From positions 1-32,987 of the IMG/VR virus record IMGVR_UViG_3300044796_000667: a stretch of 32,987 nucleotides of DNA; one strand, 5' to 3'. The stretch comes from a virus. The position numbers and the translations under genes are program-made. Each line of letters opens with the position of its first letter. Position 1 is the first letter of the stretch. Positions 24,382 through 31,435 of the stretch are shown in pieces. The notes beneath the pieces are model-generated. The model searched no databases. It was given only the letters and a program-made list of their open reading frames with translations, and was not told the DNA's origin.

Positions 24382-24602
24382 GCATAGAACTCGATACCAA
24401 GCCGGAAGGGCTGACGGCGCTTACCATCGCGAAGATGGAACACGCGCTCATCGAAGTGCAGGAGGGCATTCAGCATTTCATGGATCGGTCCGCGCTTGGC
24501 GACAAATCCATCAACTGGATCGCGCTCGATCGGCTGAAGGCGCATCACCGGCAAACGCGCGAGGAATTCGAGGCATTCAAAAAATCACATCAGATCACCT
24601 GA
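24378..24602 (+). CDS. Small early hypothetical protein
   Basis: A 74-residue helical, charged protein with no recognised motif. It is coupled to the upstream gene by an ATGA overlap and has a strong SD (GAGGAGGTG) about 5-9 bases before its ATG. The following 35 bases contain an imperfect direct repeat, ATAGCTTC(A/G)CAC, at 24602 and 24622. Confidence 0.65.
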   Translation: MSIELDTKPEGLTALTIAKMEHALIEVQEGIQHFMDRSALGDKSINWIALDRLKAHHRQTREEFEAFKKSHQIT

Positions 24603-24637
24603 TAGCTTCACACCTCGCACTATAGCTTCGCACATCT

Positions 24638-25033
24638 ATGGACAAAAAGGATAGACAATTTTTAACGGACCTGTTTCGAATGTTCGCAAGAAAGCTCGAT
24701 ACATCGTTCCAATCCATTCACAATAAACTCGACCATATCATGACAAATCAATCCGATTTCGACGCCTCGCTGGCCAAGCTCAAGCCAGCGATCGACCAGG
24801 TGAAGAGCGATTTCGAGGCCTACAAAGCTGCGGCTAACGCAGCCGGTGTAGATCTCTCCACAGAAGAGACGGCGCTGGAAGACAGCCTCAGTGAACTCAG
24901 TGATCTCCACACGGAAGTGTCGGGAGGAACTGCGACATCTACGGATGCAACATCCACGGATGCAACCCAGCCCGATCCTTCAAGCGATCCATCCACAACC
25001 GGCGCGACTCAACCCGCATCATCCGGTAGTTAA
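24638..25033 (+). CDS. Coiled-coil early protein with Thr/Ser/Pro-rich tail
   Basis: A 131-residue protein. Residues 1-95 are helical with heptad-like spacing (LFRMFARKLDTSFQSIHNKL, LAKLKPAIDQVKSDFEAYKA). The last 35 residues are low complexity and contain ATSTDATSTDATQ, encoded by imperfect DNA repeats. Function unknown. It is followed at once by an intrinsic terminator, so it is the last gene of the first early transcript. Confidence 0.65.
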   Translation: MDKKDRQFLTDLFRMFARKLDTSFQSIHNKLDHIMTNQSDFDASLAKLKPAIDQVKSDFEAYKAAANAAGVDLSTEETALEDSLSELSDLHTEVSGGTATSTDATSTDATQPDPSSDPSTTGATQPASSGS

Positions 25034-25042
25034 TTCATCAAC

Positions 25043-25076
25043 GGGAACCGTCAGTAATGGCGGTTCCCATTTTTTT
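25043..25076 (+). terminator. Intrinsic terminator between early genes and the MuB-like gene
   Basis: GGGAACCG and CGGTTCCC form an 8-bp stem (10 bp counting a U-G and a C-G pair), followed directly by A and seven T. A classic Rho-independent terminator on the plus strand. Genes beyond it need another promoter or read-through. Confidence 0.88.
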
Positions 25077-25091
25077 ACCCTAAACGCTAAC
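25076..25091 (+). promoter_or_regulatory. Repeated intergenic motif TACCCTAAACnnTAAC, copy 1
   Basis: This 16-base sequence begins in the T-run of the terminator and lies 10 bases before the MuB-like start. A second copy (14 of 16 identical) lies at 30895-30910, after the other intrinsic terminator and before another gene. Their same placement suggests a shared promoter or regulator site. Confidence 0.45.
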
Positions 25092-25101
25092 CCCTAACAA
25101 C

Positions 25102-25932
25102 ATGCCACGCTTAACATCATCGCAGATCAAATGTATGATCCCCACGCAGTCCGCATTGGAGCAGCGTGAGATCGTACTCCTCAAAGGCGGTTCCAATGGC
25201 AAAACGCGCATTTCCTTCGAAATGCAGGAAGCCCTTGGCTACCAGGACTCGATGGGCCGGTACCGCACGAAAGCGCATCCCGAGAATCCCACCGTCGAAT
25301 TCGTGAACATTATCATTCCCGGCTATTATGCCGTGCATGAAACATACTTCCAGCGCGCCATCCTGCGCGAGATCACCGGCGATGCGCCACGCGGATCGCT
25401 CGATGTGCAGGCACGATTCAGCGCACTACTCAAAGATTATGCGAACCCCACGCTCGATCGCGGTCCGCGCGTGATCTGCGTTGTGATCGATAACGCTGAA
25501 ACGATGCCGGCCAAAGCATTCGGCATCGTGAAGTCGCTGAACGAAAAGCGCGATACCGTCATCATTCGCGAAACAAAGGAGCGCCGGTGGATCGGTTGTG
25601 CATTCCTCATCAGTGGGCATTACCACAAGCTGAAAGCGCCACTGAGCTTCTATCGCCATGCAACGGAGATCATGGTCGGCAAGATCGAACGTTCCGAGAT
25701 CCGCGAAGTGATCGCGCACCGGTTCCCATCCGAAGCGATGCACTTCGATGAAGCAAGTTTGGAACGCCTCGCGCAGCTTGCGACGACCAACGATCTTTTT
25801 GCGGCCGTGCGTAACTCCGTCCGGCTTCGCCGCGAGAACCGCACCAAGATCATCGACACGCGCATCGTCGAGAATGCGCTCAAACAATTCACGCAGCCCT
25901 TCGAGCTTGCTCCATCACTTCAAACGTACTAA
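25102..25932 (+). CDS. MuB-like transposition ATPase with degenerate ATP-binding motifs
   Basis: A 276-residue AAA+-type protein expected to deliver target DNA to the transposase. Walker A region reads LLKGGSNGKTR (27-36), one residue shorter than the standard loop. Walker B reads VICVVIDNAE, with Asn where most relatives have the catalytic Glu (D130-N131). FLISGHYHK resembles the MuB FLxGNH sensor strand. The C-terminal domain ATTNDLFAAVRNSVRLRREN resembles the MuB C-terminal domain. It lacks the N-terminal helix-turn-helix of MuB; a similar domain is encoded separately at 30931. The gene precedes the transposase, the opposite of Mu order. Confidence 0.8.
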   Translation: MPRLTSSQIKCMIPTQSALEQREIVLLKGGSNGKTRISFEMQEALGYQDSMGRYRTKAHPENPTVEFVNIIIPGYYAVHETYFQRAILREITGDAPRGSLDVQARFSALLKDYANPTLDRGPRVICVVIDNAETMPAKAFGIVKSLNEKRDTVIIRETKERRWIGCAFLISGHYHKLKAPLSFYRHATEIMVGKIERSEIREVIAHRFPSEAMHFDEASLERLAQLATTNDLFAAVRNSVRLRRENRTKIIDTRIVENALKQFTQPFELAPSLQTY

Positions 25933-25935
25933 TTC

Positions 25936-25967
25936 GCACCAAACGCATGAGCGATCATGCGTGGTGC
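25936..25967 (+). repeat. Hairpin just after the MuB-like gene
   Basis: GCACC-aa-ACGCATG pairs with CATGCGT-GGTGC across a 6-base loop, with a two-base bulge. It starts four bases after the stop. No T-run follows, so it is not a standard terminator; it may modulate translation or RNA processing. Confidence 0.5.
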
Positions 25968-25974
25968 TATAACC

Positions 25975-26304
25975 ATGCCCTCACAATCAGCATCCCATCC
26001 TTTCAGACGGCCAGTGAGCGAACGAGCGATCACCGGCGAAACCTTGCGTCCACCCGATGGCTTGACGCCCGTTCTCACGCAGAAAGATTACATCGCGCCG
26101 ACCAATGAGCCGATGCGAGTACTTTCCATCAATTATTGCGTGGGCGATGATGACGACATGACTACGCTCATCATGGAACTTCGACCTTCATCAATGATGA
26201 AGATCTATGAGTTATTCAGGATCGTCAACGTCATTCATCTCAACATCACAGAGATGACGCGCGAAGAATTTGCAGCATTGGAGCCAATGGAGAATTCACA
26301 GTGA
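25975..26304 (+). CDS. Hypothetical protein between MuB-like and transposase genes
   Basis: A 109-residue protein of unknown function. ATG 25975 is chosen because ATG 25957 lies inside the hairpin. The 13 bases from 25975 (ATGCCCTCACAAT) are identical to the start of the gene at 28251. The N-terminus is polar and Pro-rich. The rest has MRVLSINYCVGDDDDMTTLI and an amphipathic helix. Its stop overlaps a GTG of the next small gene. Confidence 0.6.
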   Translation: MPSQSASHPFRRPVSERAITGETLRPPDGLTPVLTQKDYIAPTNEPMRVLSINYCVGDDDDMTTLIMELRPSSMMKIYELFRIVNVIHLNITEMTREEFAALEPMENSQ

Positions 26305-26447
26305 ATATCAAAATTTCAATTTTCCTTTCCTTCCTTTATTGCTTTGGAACGATATTCGTTCTTCAAGGTGGAGTATTATGTTATTATGGGATAGCACTCC
26401 TTTCCTGCGCTTTTGTCATGACCATAAATGAGATAATCTCTCAATGA
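26301..26447 (+). CDS. Small two-helix membrane protein (48 residues) before the transposase
   Basis: An open frame from GTG 26301 to TGA 26445-26447 encoding 48 residues. Two hydrophobic segments (SIFLSFLYCFGTIFVLQGG and YYGIALLSCAFVMTI) look like transmembrane helices. The start overlaps the previous stop (GTGA) and its stop overlaps the transposase ATG (ATGA), so it exactly bridges two genes. It is more AT-rich than its neighbours. Function unknown; membrane location is predicted by composition only. Confidence 0.65.
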   Translation: MNIKISIFLSFLYCFGTIFVLQGGVLCYYGIALLSCAFVMTINEIISQ

Positions 26448-28012
26448 GACACACCATCGATCCATTATTGCTCACGTCGATCCGCGCGGATTACCTTGCG
26501 TGTGAAACGTCGCGTGAGCGCCGCGCACTCATCGAAGCGTCGGCGCAGAATCTTGGCGTGAGCGTGGCAACACTCTACCGCAAATTGGAACTTTCGCAAG
26601 TGAAGCCGCGCAAGCAACGCGCCATATCGTCGGCAACCGAAATAAAGCGTGAAGCGCTCGATGCTTACGGCCGCACCGTGTTCGAATTCGCGCAGCAGAA
26701 CTCGTTCGATCATGCAACCTGCACGTACCGCATCGCATTCGAATTCCTGCAAGCTTCGGAACAAATACCGAAGTGGGTAACGGAGCAGATGATCTACAAA
26801 GCGATCGCGCGGCAGGATCTGGAGAACGAATGGTCGCCGGTGGCGCGGCGATTCGAGCGTGAGCACGCGATGTCGATGTATCAATGCGATTTTAGCGTGA
26901 GCCGCCATTTGAAGCATGTCGGCAACGGAAGGCTGATGGTTCGCAATCCATCGGCAACGAAGATGACGCTCGACCGGCGCCGTTTGTGGGTTGGCGTTGC
27001 GATCGACGATGCAAGCCGCGTGATGCACATGGAATACTTCCTTGCAAAAGGCGAATCCGCGATCGAAGCGCAGAACTTTTTGCTTCGAGCGTTCGCGCGC
27101 AAGCCATTCGTCGCACATCATCCGAATGATTTCCTTTTGCAGGGCATCCCACAATCAATCTACGTCGATCGCGGATCCGGATGGATGGATGGCACAACGC
27201 AGATCGGCCTGGCGCGCATGGGCGTGAAGATGATTATCGGCGCGAATGAAAAAGATGCGATGGGCCGCGTACTTCCACGCTCGAATAAAAAAGCGCGCGG
27301 CAAAGTGGAGAAATCAGTGCAGACACTGAAGCGCCGCTTCGAGATGATGTACTCGCTGAAGCATCCGCACGGCACAGAAACCGATTTGGCCACGCTGAAC
27401 TTCGAGCTTCACGCATGGCTTGAAGAGTGGAACCAAATGGCGCATCCCACGCGCAAGGCCGAAGATGGTTCGAGCCTGGGCAAATGGAATCTTTTCTATC
27501 CGGCGCTCCAAAGCGCGATGTTCCCGGATGAGAATGCGCTCGGGCTATTCTCGCGCACGAAGAAATGCAAGGTGCGCCAGCGATTGGTGAACGTGGCACC
27601 GAACGTCTTTTGCATCGCGCCATTGTGGGCGAATGATGGCGATGAGATCGAAATCTTTGCGGTGCATGGATTTTATTTTACACTCCATGACGGCCAGCGT
27701 CACGAACTCATTCTTCAATCGAATATGACAGCGCAGCCCATTGGCGAGACGATGCGAATGCAGATCGAGCGCGACGATGACCTACTTAGTGGCAGCCAGG
27801 TCAACGCGCGATTCTCGGATGAACTGATGAAGCTATCCAATGGCCGGTTTGGCATTGCGAGCATTCCCACCGATATATGGGAGCAGATCGAAAGCTTTTT
27901 CGACACGCCTCAAACTATAGGATCGATCAAAGCAAAGGCCACAGCGATCGATGAGATGCTTGCAGTGCCGGTAATGATGGTGGATGAACTCGGTAACTTA
28001 ACTATGAACTAA
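26444..28012 (+). CDS. MuA-like DDE transposase
   Basis: A 522-residue DNA transposase that carries out strand transfer for integration and replicative transposition. An N-terminal helix-turn-helix (EASAQNLGVSVATLYRKLEL, 31-50) is followed by an RNase H-like catalytic core. The catalytic triad appears as D149 in MYQCDFSVS, D242 in IYVDRGSGW and E289 in ARGKVEKSVQ. A C-terminal beta-barrel region follows (about 360-440). Its ATG overlaps the upstream 48-codon gene. Target-site and end sequences were not found in the window. Confidence 0.9.
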   Translation: MRHTIDPLLLTSIRADYLACETSRERRALIEASAQNLGVSVATLYRKLELSQVKPRKQRAISSATEIKREALDAYGRTVFEFAQQNSFDHATCTYRIAFEFLQASEQIPKWVTEQMIYKAIARQDLENEWSPVARRFEREHAMSMYQCDFSVSRHLKHVGNGRLMVRNPSATKMTLDRRRLWVGVAIDDASRVMHMEYFLAKGESAIEAQNFLLRAFARKPFVAHHPNDFLLQGIPQSIYVDRGSGWMDGTTQIGLARMGVKMIIGANEKDAMGRVLPRSNKKARGKVEKSVQTLKRRFEMMYSLKHPHGTETDLATLNFELHAWLEEWNQMAHPTRKAEDGSSLGKWNLFYPALQSAMFPDENALGLFSRTKKCKVRQRLVNVAPNVFCIAPLWANDGDEIEIFAVHGFYFTLHDGQRHELILQSNMTAQPIGETMRMQIERDDDLLSGSQVNARFSDELMKLSNGRFGIASIPTDIWEQIESFFDTPQTIGSIKAKATAIDEMLAVPVMMVDELGNLTMN

Positions 28013-28251
28013 TGACAAAGCACGAATTCCAAATAATTGTGATGGATTGGATGGCTGGACTTCCAGAAGATGTAGATTTTGACGCTGCAATGATCGTCGC
28101 GCTCGGTCCCGTCCACGATGGAGACAAGCGTAGCAATTGGATAGGGCACGAGGGAACTGTGCAGTCCTACATGGACTGCATTGGCGCTCTCGCAGAAAAT
28201 GGCGCAAAGCATGGCTTGCTTCATAAAACAATTTCAATGGAGAAGAGATAA
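28012..28251 (+). CDS. Small early hypothetical protein
   Basis: A 79-residue protein with an acidic centre and no recognised motif. It overlaps the transposase stop (TAATG) and shares a base with the next start, so it is part of the tightly packed early operon. Little can be said about function. Confidence 0.6.
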   Translation: MTKHEFQIIVMDWMAGLPEDVDFDAAMIVALGPVHDGDKRSNWIGHEGTVQSYMDCIGALAENGAKHGLLHKTISMEKR

Positions 28252-28805
28252 TGCCCTCACAATGGGATTTTTCGAACGAGGACCTCGCGAAGCTACAAGA
28301 GATCTTCAGCATCGTGGTTGACCGGCGCAACTTCTGCTCGCAGTTCGATCAGAACGCGATCATGGCGATGTACAAGAAGCATGGGGCGGTCAAAACTCAT
28401 TTCGTGATTCATCACAGCATGGGCAATGACTGGCTGAAGGCTCCACGATGGGATGAATTGATGGACCTTGTCGAGAAGCATGGAATGGACAAGGTGCTCT
28501 CCGCGATCAAATCGCTTAATAAGCTTGAGAATCATTCCATCGACATGGTAGAAAATATCTGCCTTCATCCGGAGCTTGCCAAGCGCAAAAATCCGAACGC
28601 GCAGCCCGAGCCGATGCGCCGCAAGGCAGATCCCATCGAGCGGCCTTACCCAACGAAGGATCACATTTACGACTCACGCGCAGCCGGTGAATGGCTTCGC
28701 GCGAAGGGCCTCAATTTCGAATGCTGGCCGGAGTACTTCGATCGCGCCGGCAAGCATCCACTTTACAATTTTGATTTAGTCACTTTAAAACCAGAATACC
28801 GATGA
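28251..28805 (+). CDS. Early hypothetical protein (184 residues)
   Basis: A helical protein with a conserved-looking central part (MDLVEKHGMDKVLSAIKSLN, NHSIDMVENICLHP) and a C-terminal domain rich in aromatic and charged residues (WLRAKGLNFECWPEYFD). The position after the transposase resembles that of small regulatory genes in Mu-like phages, but I do not recognise GemA or similar. It has a good SD-like GGAGAAGAG before the ATG. Confidence 0.6.
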   Translation: MPSQWDFSNEDLAKLQEIFSIVVDRRNFCSQFDQNAIMAMYKKHGAVKTHFVIHHSMGNDWLKAPRWDELMDLVEKHGMDKVLSAIKSLNKLENHSIDMVENICLHPELAKRKNPNAQPEPMRRKADPIERPYPTKDHIYDSRAAGEWLRAKGLNFECWPEYFDRAGKHPLYNFDLVTLKPEYR

Positions 28806-29332
28806 AAAAAACATTAGAATCCATTGCCGATGTGGAGTTGGCCTTGAACGAACTTCAGGAGATCGAAGCAAAGATAGATCTCGAAACGGCCGGTGCCAAT
28901 CAGGACATCGCCAATATTCGCACCACGATCATTCCAACCGTGAGCAAGCTCGAAGAGCAAGCCAAGCGCATTCGTACCAATATCGAAACGTGGGCTGAAG
29001 GCAACCGCGACGATGAAGAGCTATTCCCCAAAGGAAAGAAAACGCTCGAACTGCAAGCGGGAACCATCACATTCCGCGAGAGCGCGCCATCGCTCGTATT
29101 GCTCGATGGATGGAAGGTAACGGACGTCGTCGAGGAATTGCAGGAAGCCGATGCCGCCATTAAAAAGGCCGGTATCAAGCTTGCGGATCCCACGCTCGAC
29201 AAAACGGCGATCAAAAAGCTCTATGACCAGGGCAAGATCGACGATAAGACCTTGAAATCGATCGGACTGAAGATCACGACATCCGAGACGCTGACGGTGT
29301 CCACCAAGAAGCTTGAGGCCTACGCAGACTGA
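28802..29332 (+). CDS. gam: Gam-like host-nuclease inhibitor
   Basis: A 176-residue Gam-like protein that binds DNA ends and protects them from host exonucleases. It has a long coiled-coil N-terminus (VELALNELQEIEAKIDLETA, KLEEQAKRIRTNIETWAE). Then come ELFPKGKKTLELQAGTITFR and LVLLDGWKVTDVVEELQEA. This is the Mu Gam / Ku-related pattern, and length matches Mu Gam (174). It is coupled to the previous gene by ATGA. Its presence supports a Mu-type replication strategy. Confidence 0.82.
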   Translation: MKKTLESIADVELALNELQEIEAKIDLETAGANQDIANIRTTIIPTVSKLEEQAKRIRTNIETWAEGNRDDEELFPKGKKTLELQAGTITFRESAPSLVLLDGWKVTDVVEELQEADAAIKKAGIKLADPTLDKTAIKKLYDQGKIDDKTLKSIGLKITTSETLTVSTKKLEAYAD

Positions 29333-29514
29333 TGGACGACAAGCAATCGCGAGCACTTTTGGGTGATACTATCGCTCAGGCGAAAGAGCGATTGACATTC
29401 ACGCGCGTTCGAACACTTACCAGTGAGCGCGTGACCGCCATCCAAAGGGCTCTCGATAATCTTCTCTTGCAACTTCCACAATTCGGAGAGAATACAGTTT
29501 ATGAGCAAGAGTGA
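29332..29514 (+). CDS. Small early hypothetical protein (60 residues)
   Basis: A short helical, charged protein (LLGDTIAQAKERLTFTRVRT). Its ATG overlaps the Gam stop (TGATG), and it overlaps the next gene by 14 bases. Tight coupling supports its reality; function unknown. Confidence 0.6.
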   Translation: MDDKQSRALLGDTIAQAKERLTFTRVRTLTSERVTAIQRALDNLLLQLPQFGENTVYEQE

Positions 29515-29971
29515 ACGTCCGAATCCTACTTACACCGAAGCCGTGCGGCTCGATGCGTTGGCGCATACTCCGTTAGGGGAAGACGACTTTGGGCAGTCGT
29601 CAGGGTATCTCCAGCCATCGCCGCCGCGAATGCTACGCTTGAGCGAGTCTCAGCTGGAAGCATGGCACAAGGTGCGAGGAAAGATTCAGGACGTTCACCT
29701 GCTCATTTTATCGGTGCTCACGCGATGCGGCGAGGGCTGCATTCGTTCCGTGCATGATGAGACCGGCATCGAAACGAGCACCATCAGCGCGCGCATGTTC
29801 GATCTGAAAAAGCTCGGACTCATCGAGCCGGTGATGCAAGCCGATGGAACACAAAAGCGCATTCAATACACCGTGCGCGGCAAGAACAGCAGTGGCGATG
29901 CCTGGAAGGCCCGCGACGACTGGAAAGAATTTCTGAAACATGTGCAGGGCTATCTTGGAATTTTATTATGA
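29501..29971 (+). CDS. Winged-helix regulator
   Basis: A 156-residue protein. Residues 65-130 form a winged helix-turn-helix: VHLLILSVLTRCGEGCIRSV, HDETGIETSTISARMFDLKK, and a wing QKRIQYTVRG. This is typical of MarR-type or similar DNA-binding proteins. It could control late or early genes. The first 60 residues are polar and likely disordered. Overlaps both neighbours. Confidence 0.7.
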   Translation: MSKSERPNPTYTEAVRLDALAHTPLGEDDFGQSSGYLQPSPPRMLRLSESQLEAWHKVRGKIQDVHLLILSVLTRCGEGCIRSVHDETGIETSTISARMFDLKKLGLIEPVMQADGTQKRIQYTVRGKNSSGDAWKARDDWKEFLKHVQGYLGILL

Positions 29972-30201
29972 TTATATTCTATATTGAAAAAAATTATTTG
30001 GGATATGCTGTCAGGAATGAGGATGGACGGTTTATCGGGTGCCTTTCTCGAAGTGGTAGAGATGCAAGGTCGAGATGGCTCTATGAAGCGCTTAATGGTT
30101 CGAAGCGAATGCTTTCCAACAATCTCAAAAAAAGCCTTACCCTTCTCAATATGAATGTGCAATGGAAGGAAATATTAACGGTTTTTAGGGAGGTAAAATG
30201 A
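29968..30201 (+). CDS. Small paralogue A of a tandem pair
   Basis: A 77-residue protein of unknown function. Its C-terminal half (GSKRMLSNNLKKSLTLLN, MNVQWKEILTVFREVK) matches the next gene (GTRKLFSNMNKSLLAIN, SNVKWMEQLTHFGEVK), so the two arose by duplication. The N-terminus begins MIIFYIEK. ATGA overlap with the upstream winged-helix gene. At its end lies a strong SD (AGGGAGGT, 30187-30194) serving the following start. Confidence 0.65.
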   Translation: MIIFYIEKNYLGYAVRNEDGRFIGCLSRSGRDARSRWLYEALNGSKRMLSNNLKKSLTLLNMNVQWKEILTVFREVK

Positions 30202-30224
30202 TGACCTGGTATATTCGATGGTGA
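30198..30224 (+). pseudogene. Displaced 5' end of paralogue B (apparent frameshift)
   Basis: A 9-codon frame, MMTWYIRW then TGA, follows a strong SD (AGGGAGGT). The peptide resembles MIIFYIEK at the start of paralogue A. The downstream frame (VNTNRFNVLDHDGR) also aligns with that protein, but is shifted by -1. One extra base between TGG and GTG would restore a full-length gene. This is either a real frameshift, a translational frameshift site, or a sequence error. Confidence 0.6.
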
Positions 30225-30421
30225 ACACCAATCGCTTCAATGTGCTCGATCACGATGGCCGGCACATGGGCATTCTTAAAAGAGACAATCTAACATGGGT
30301 GTTCGAAGTGAGTGGTGGGGGTACCAGGAAGCTTTTTTCGAATATGAATAAATCGCTTTTGGCGATCAACTCCAACGTGAAATGGATGGAGCAACTAACG
30401 CATTTCGGGGAGGTGAAATGA
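30218..30421 (+). CDS. Small paralogue B of a tandem pair
   Basis: A 67-residue frame homologous to the preceding gene (FNVLDHDGRHMGILKRDN against NEDGRFIGCLSRSG, and shared C-terminal SNVKWMEQLTHFGEVK). The ATG at 30218 has no SD of its own. The good SD upstream belongs to ATG 30198/30201 in another frame, see the displaced 5' end. Function unknown. Confidence 0.6.
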   Translation: MVNTNRFNVLDHDGRHMGILKRDNLTWVFEVSGGGTRKLFSNMNKSLLAINSNVKWMEQLTHFGEVK

Positions 30422-30831
30422 ATAATCCTGGCGATATGACTGAGGAGGAACATCGTGCCTATTTGGAACGAATATCTCCACGTCTCAGGAAATTTCATTA
30501 TGACATCCCTTCGACTTGGCGCTGGCCGCGAGAAGGCGATTTTATTGTTAGTATCGGAAAGAAGGGCATCGGCACGATCTATCATGTTTTCAATATCCGC
30601 AAAGTTAGATCGCGCATCGCAGAAAACCGTTTCGAGGTAGAAGCAATGCCTGCACCCGATATGCTCCCATTTGCCGAACTTATCGATGGATATGCGATTG
30701 TACGGGGACATGTAGCTTATCCTCTTGAATGGGCCCCTCGTTTGAAGAAGTCAAGAAATTCCACAGTAAGATCCAATGGCAGTAGAGCGTTGCGAGTCGA
30801 TGCTCGAAGGAAAAGTGCCGGATCGCATTAA
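30418..30831 (+). CDS. Early hypothetical protein (137 residues)
   Basis: Start ATG 30418 is preceded by a strong SD (GGGGAGGTG) and overlaps the upstream stop. The protein has an acidic helical start, then FHYDIPSTWRWPREGDFIVS and a basic C-terminal tail. I recognise no family. It is the last gene before a strong intrinsic terminator. Confidence 0.6.
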   Translation: MNNPGDMTEEEHRAYLERISPRLRKFHYDIPSTWRWPREGDFIVSIGKKGIGTIYHVFNIRKVRSRIAENRFEVEAMPAPDMLPFAELIDGYAIVRGHVAYPLEWAPRLKKSRNSTVRSNGSRALRVDARRKSAGSH

Positions 30832-30843
30832 CGGCAAAACAAA

Positions 30844-30874
30844 TCCCCCGCCGATTACTCGGCGGGGGACTTTT
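30844..30874 (+). terminator. Strong intrinsic terminator ending the early operon
   Basis: A perfect 11-bp stem (TCCCCCGCCGA and its complement), 4-base loop TTAC, followed by C and four T. On the opposite strand an ATTTGTTTT tract follows, so it may act in both directions. It closes the early transcription unit. Confidence 0.85.
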
Positions 30875-30894
30875 ACGCATCATCGCTGATACGC

Positions 30895-30910
30895 TACCCT
30901 AAACCATAAC
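30895..30910 (+). promoter_or_regulatory. Repeated intergenic motif TACCCTAAACnnTAAC, copy 2
   Basis: Second copy of the motif at 25076-25091, again downstream of an intrinsic terminator and upstream of a start (30931). No TAnnTTTG element is seen in this gap, so a phage-specific promoter element is possible. Confidence 0.45.
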
Positions 30911-30913
30911 GCG

Positions 30914-30925
30914 CTACGATCGTAG
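30914..30925. promoter_or_regulatory. 12-bp perfect palindrome CTACGATCGTAG upstream of HTH gene
   Basis: A perfect palindrome ending six bases before the ATG of the helix-turn-helix gene at 30931. The position suits an operator, perhaps for autoregulation by that protein, but no protein is shown to bind it. Confidence 0.5.
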
Positions 30926-30930
30926 TAACA

Positions 30931-31254
30931 ATGGAGAAGAAGATAAGCTCCCCACTATCATCCGATGAATTGCGCGCGATCGTGCGAGAGAAAAAGATTT
31001 CGCTTGGGAAACTATCTTCCGAGATAAATTATTCAGTCACCACCTTAAGCTTGTGGCTCCGTGGCATCTACCCTAACGATGCCACGCTTCTTGAATGTGC
31101 ACTCTCGCGATGGATCGCTTCCGAGAACCTATCGCCGCGCGATCGCAGAAAGTTTGCTTATATCACTGATCTTCTCGATAATGCCGAAGACAAACACGCA
31201 CTCCTCGACACCATCCTACGATCCACCACGAGCCGAACGAACAAAGCAACCTGA
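30931..31254 (+). CDS. Helix-turn-helix protein resembling the MuB N-terminal domain
   Basis: A 107-residue protein. Residues 13-52 (RAIVREKKISLGKLSSEINY, then SVTTLSLWLRGIYPNDATLL, then SRWIASE) fit the HTH that begins MuB-type proteins (TxSxxLxGKYxGD...RWLE style). The MuB-like ATPase of this phage lacks that domain, so this gene may supply it in trans. A general Cro-type regulator is the alternative. A palindrome lies directly upstream. Confidence 0.6.
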   Translation: MEKKISSPLSSDELRAIVREKKISLGKLSSEINYSVTTLSLWLRGIYPNDATLLECALSRWIASENLSPRDRRKFAYITDLLDNAEDKHALLDTILRSTTSRTNKAT

Positions 31255-31435
31255 TAGGCATCCCGAATGCCCTCATTGCCATTCACGGATGGGATCGTAT
31301 GTCAGGGTCACGCAGCCCTGGCGATCGGTGTGGCAACGGGTGCGCGTGTGCCTCTGCTGCCGAAAGGAATTCGAGAGTGAAGAACGATACTTTGTGCGAC
31401 AACATGAAATGGAGGAACTCCGTGGACCTGGGTAA
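31181..31435 (+). CDS. Zinc-ribbon protein, possible regulator
   Basis: An 84-residue protein. Cys pairs C30/C33 (CPHCHSRM) and C57/C60 (CLCC) with basic residues between them form a zinc ribbon, as in NrdR-like domains and in small phage transcription or translation factors. ATG 31181 is chosen as the only ATG close upstream. It overlaps the preceding gene by 74 bases, so the true start may be later. It precedes the MuF-like head gene. Confidence 0.55.
   Translation: MPKTNTHSSTPSYDPPRAERTKQPDRHPECPHCHSRMGSYVRVTQPWRSVWQRVRVCLCCRKEFESEERYFVRQHEMEELRGPG

Noticed and set aside
28251-28805. Considered as GemA/Mor-like late regulator from its position
   Set aside because: The expected helix patterns of those families are not visible; left as unknown.
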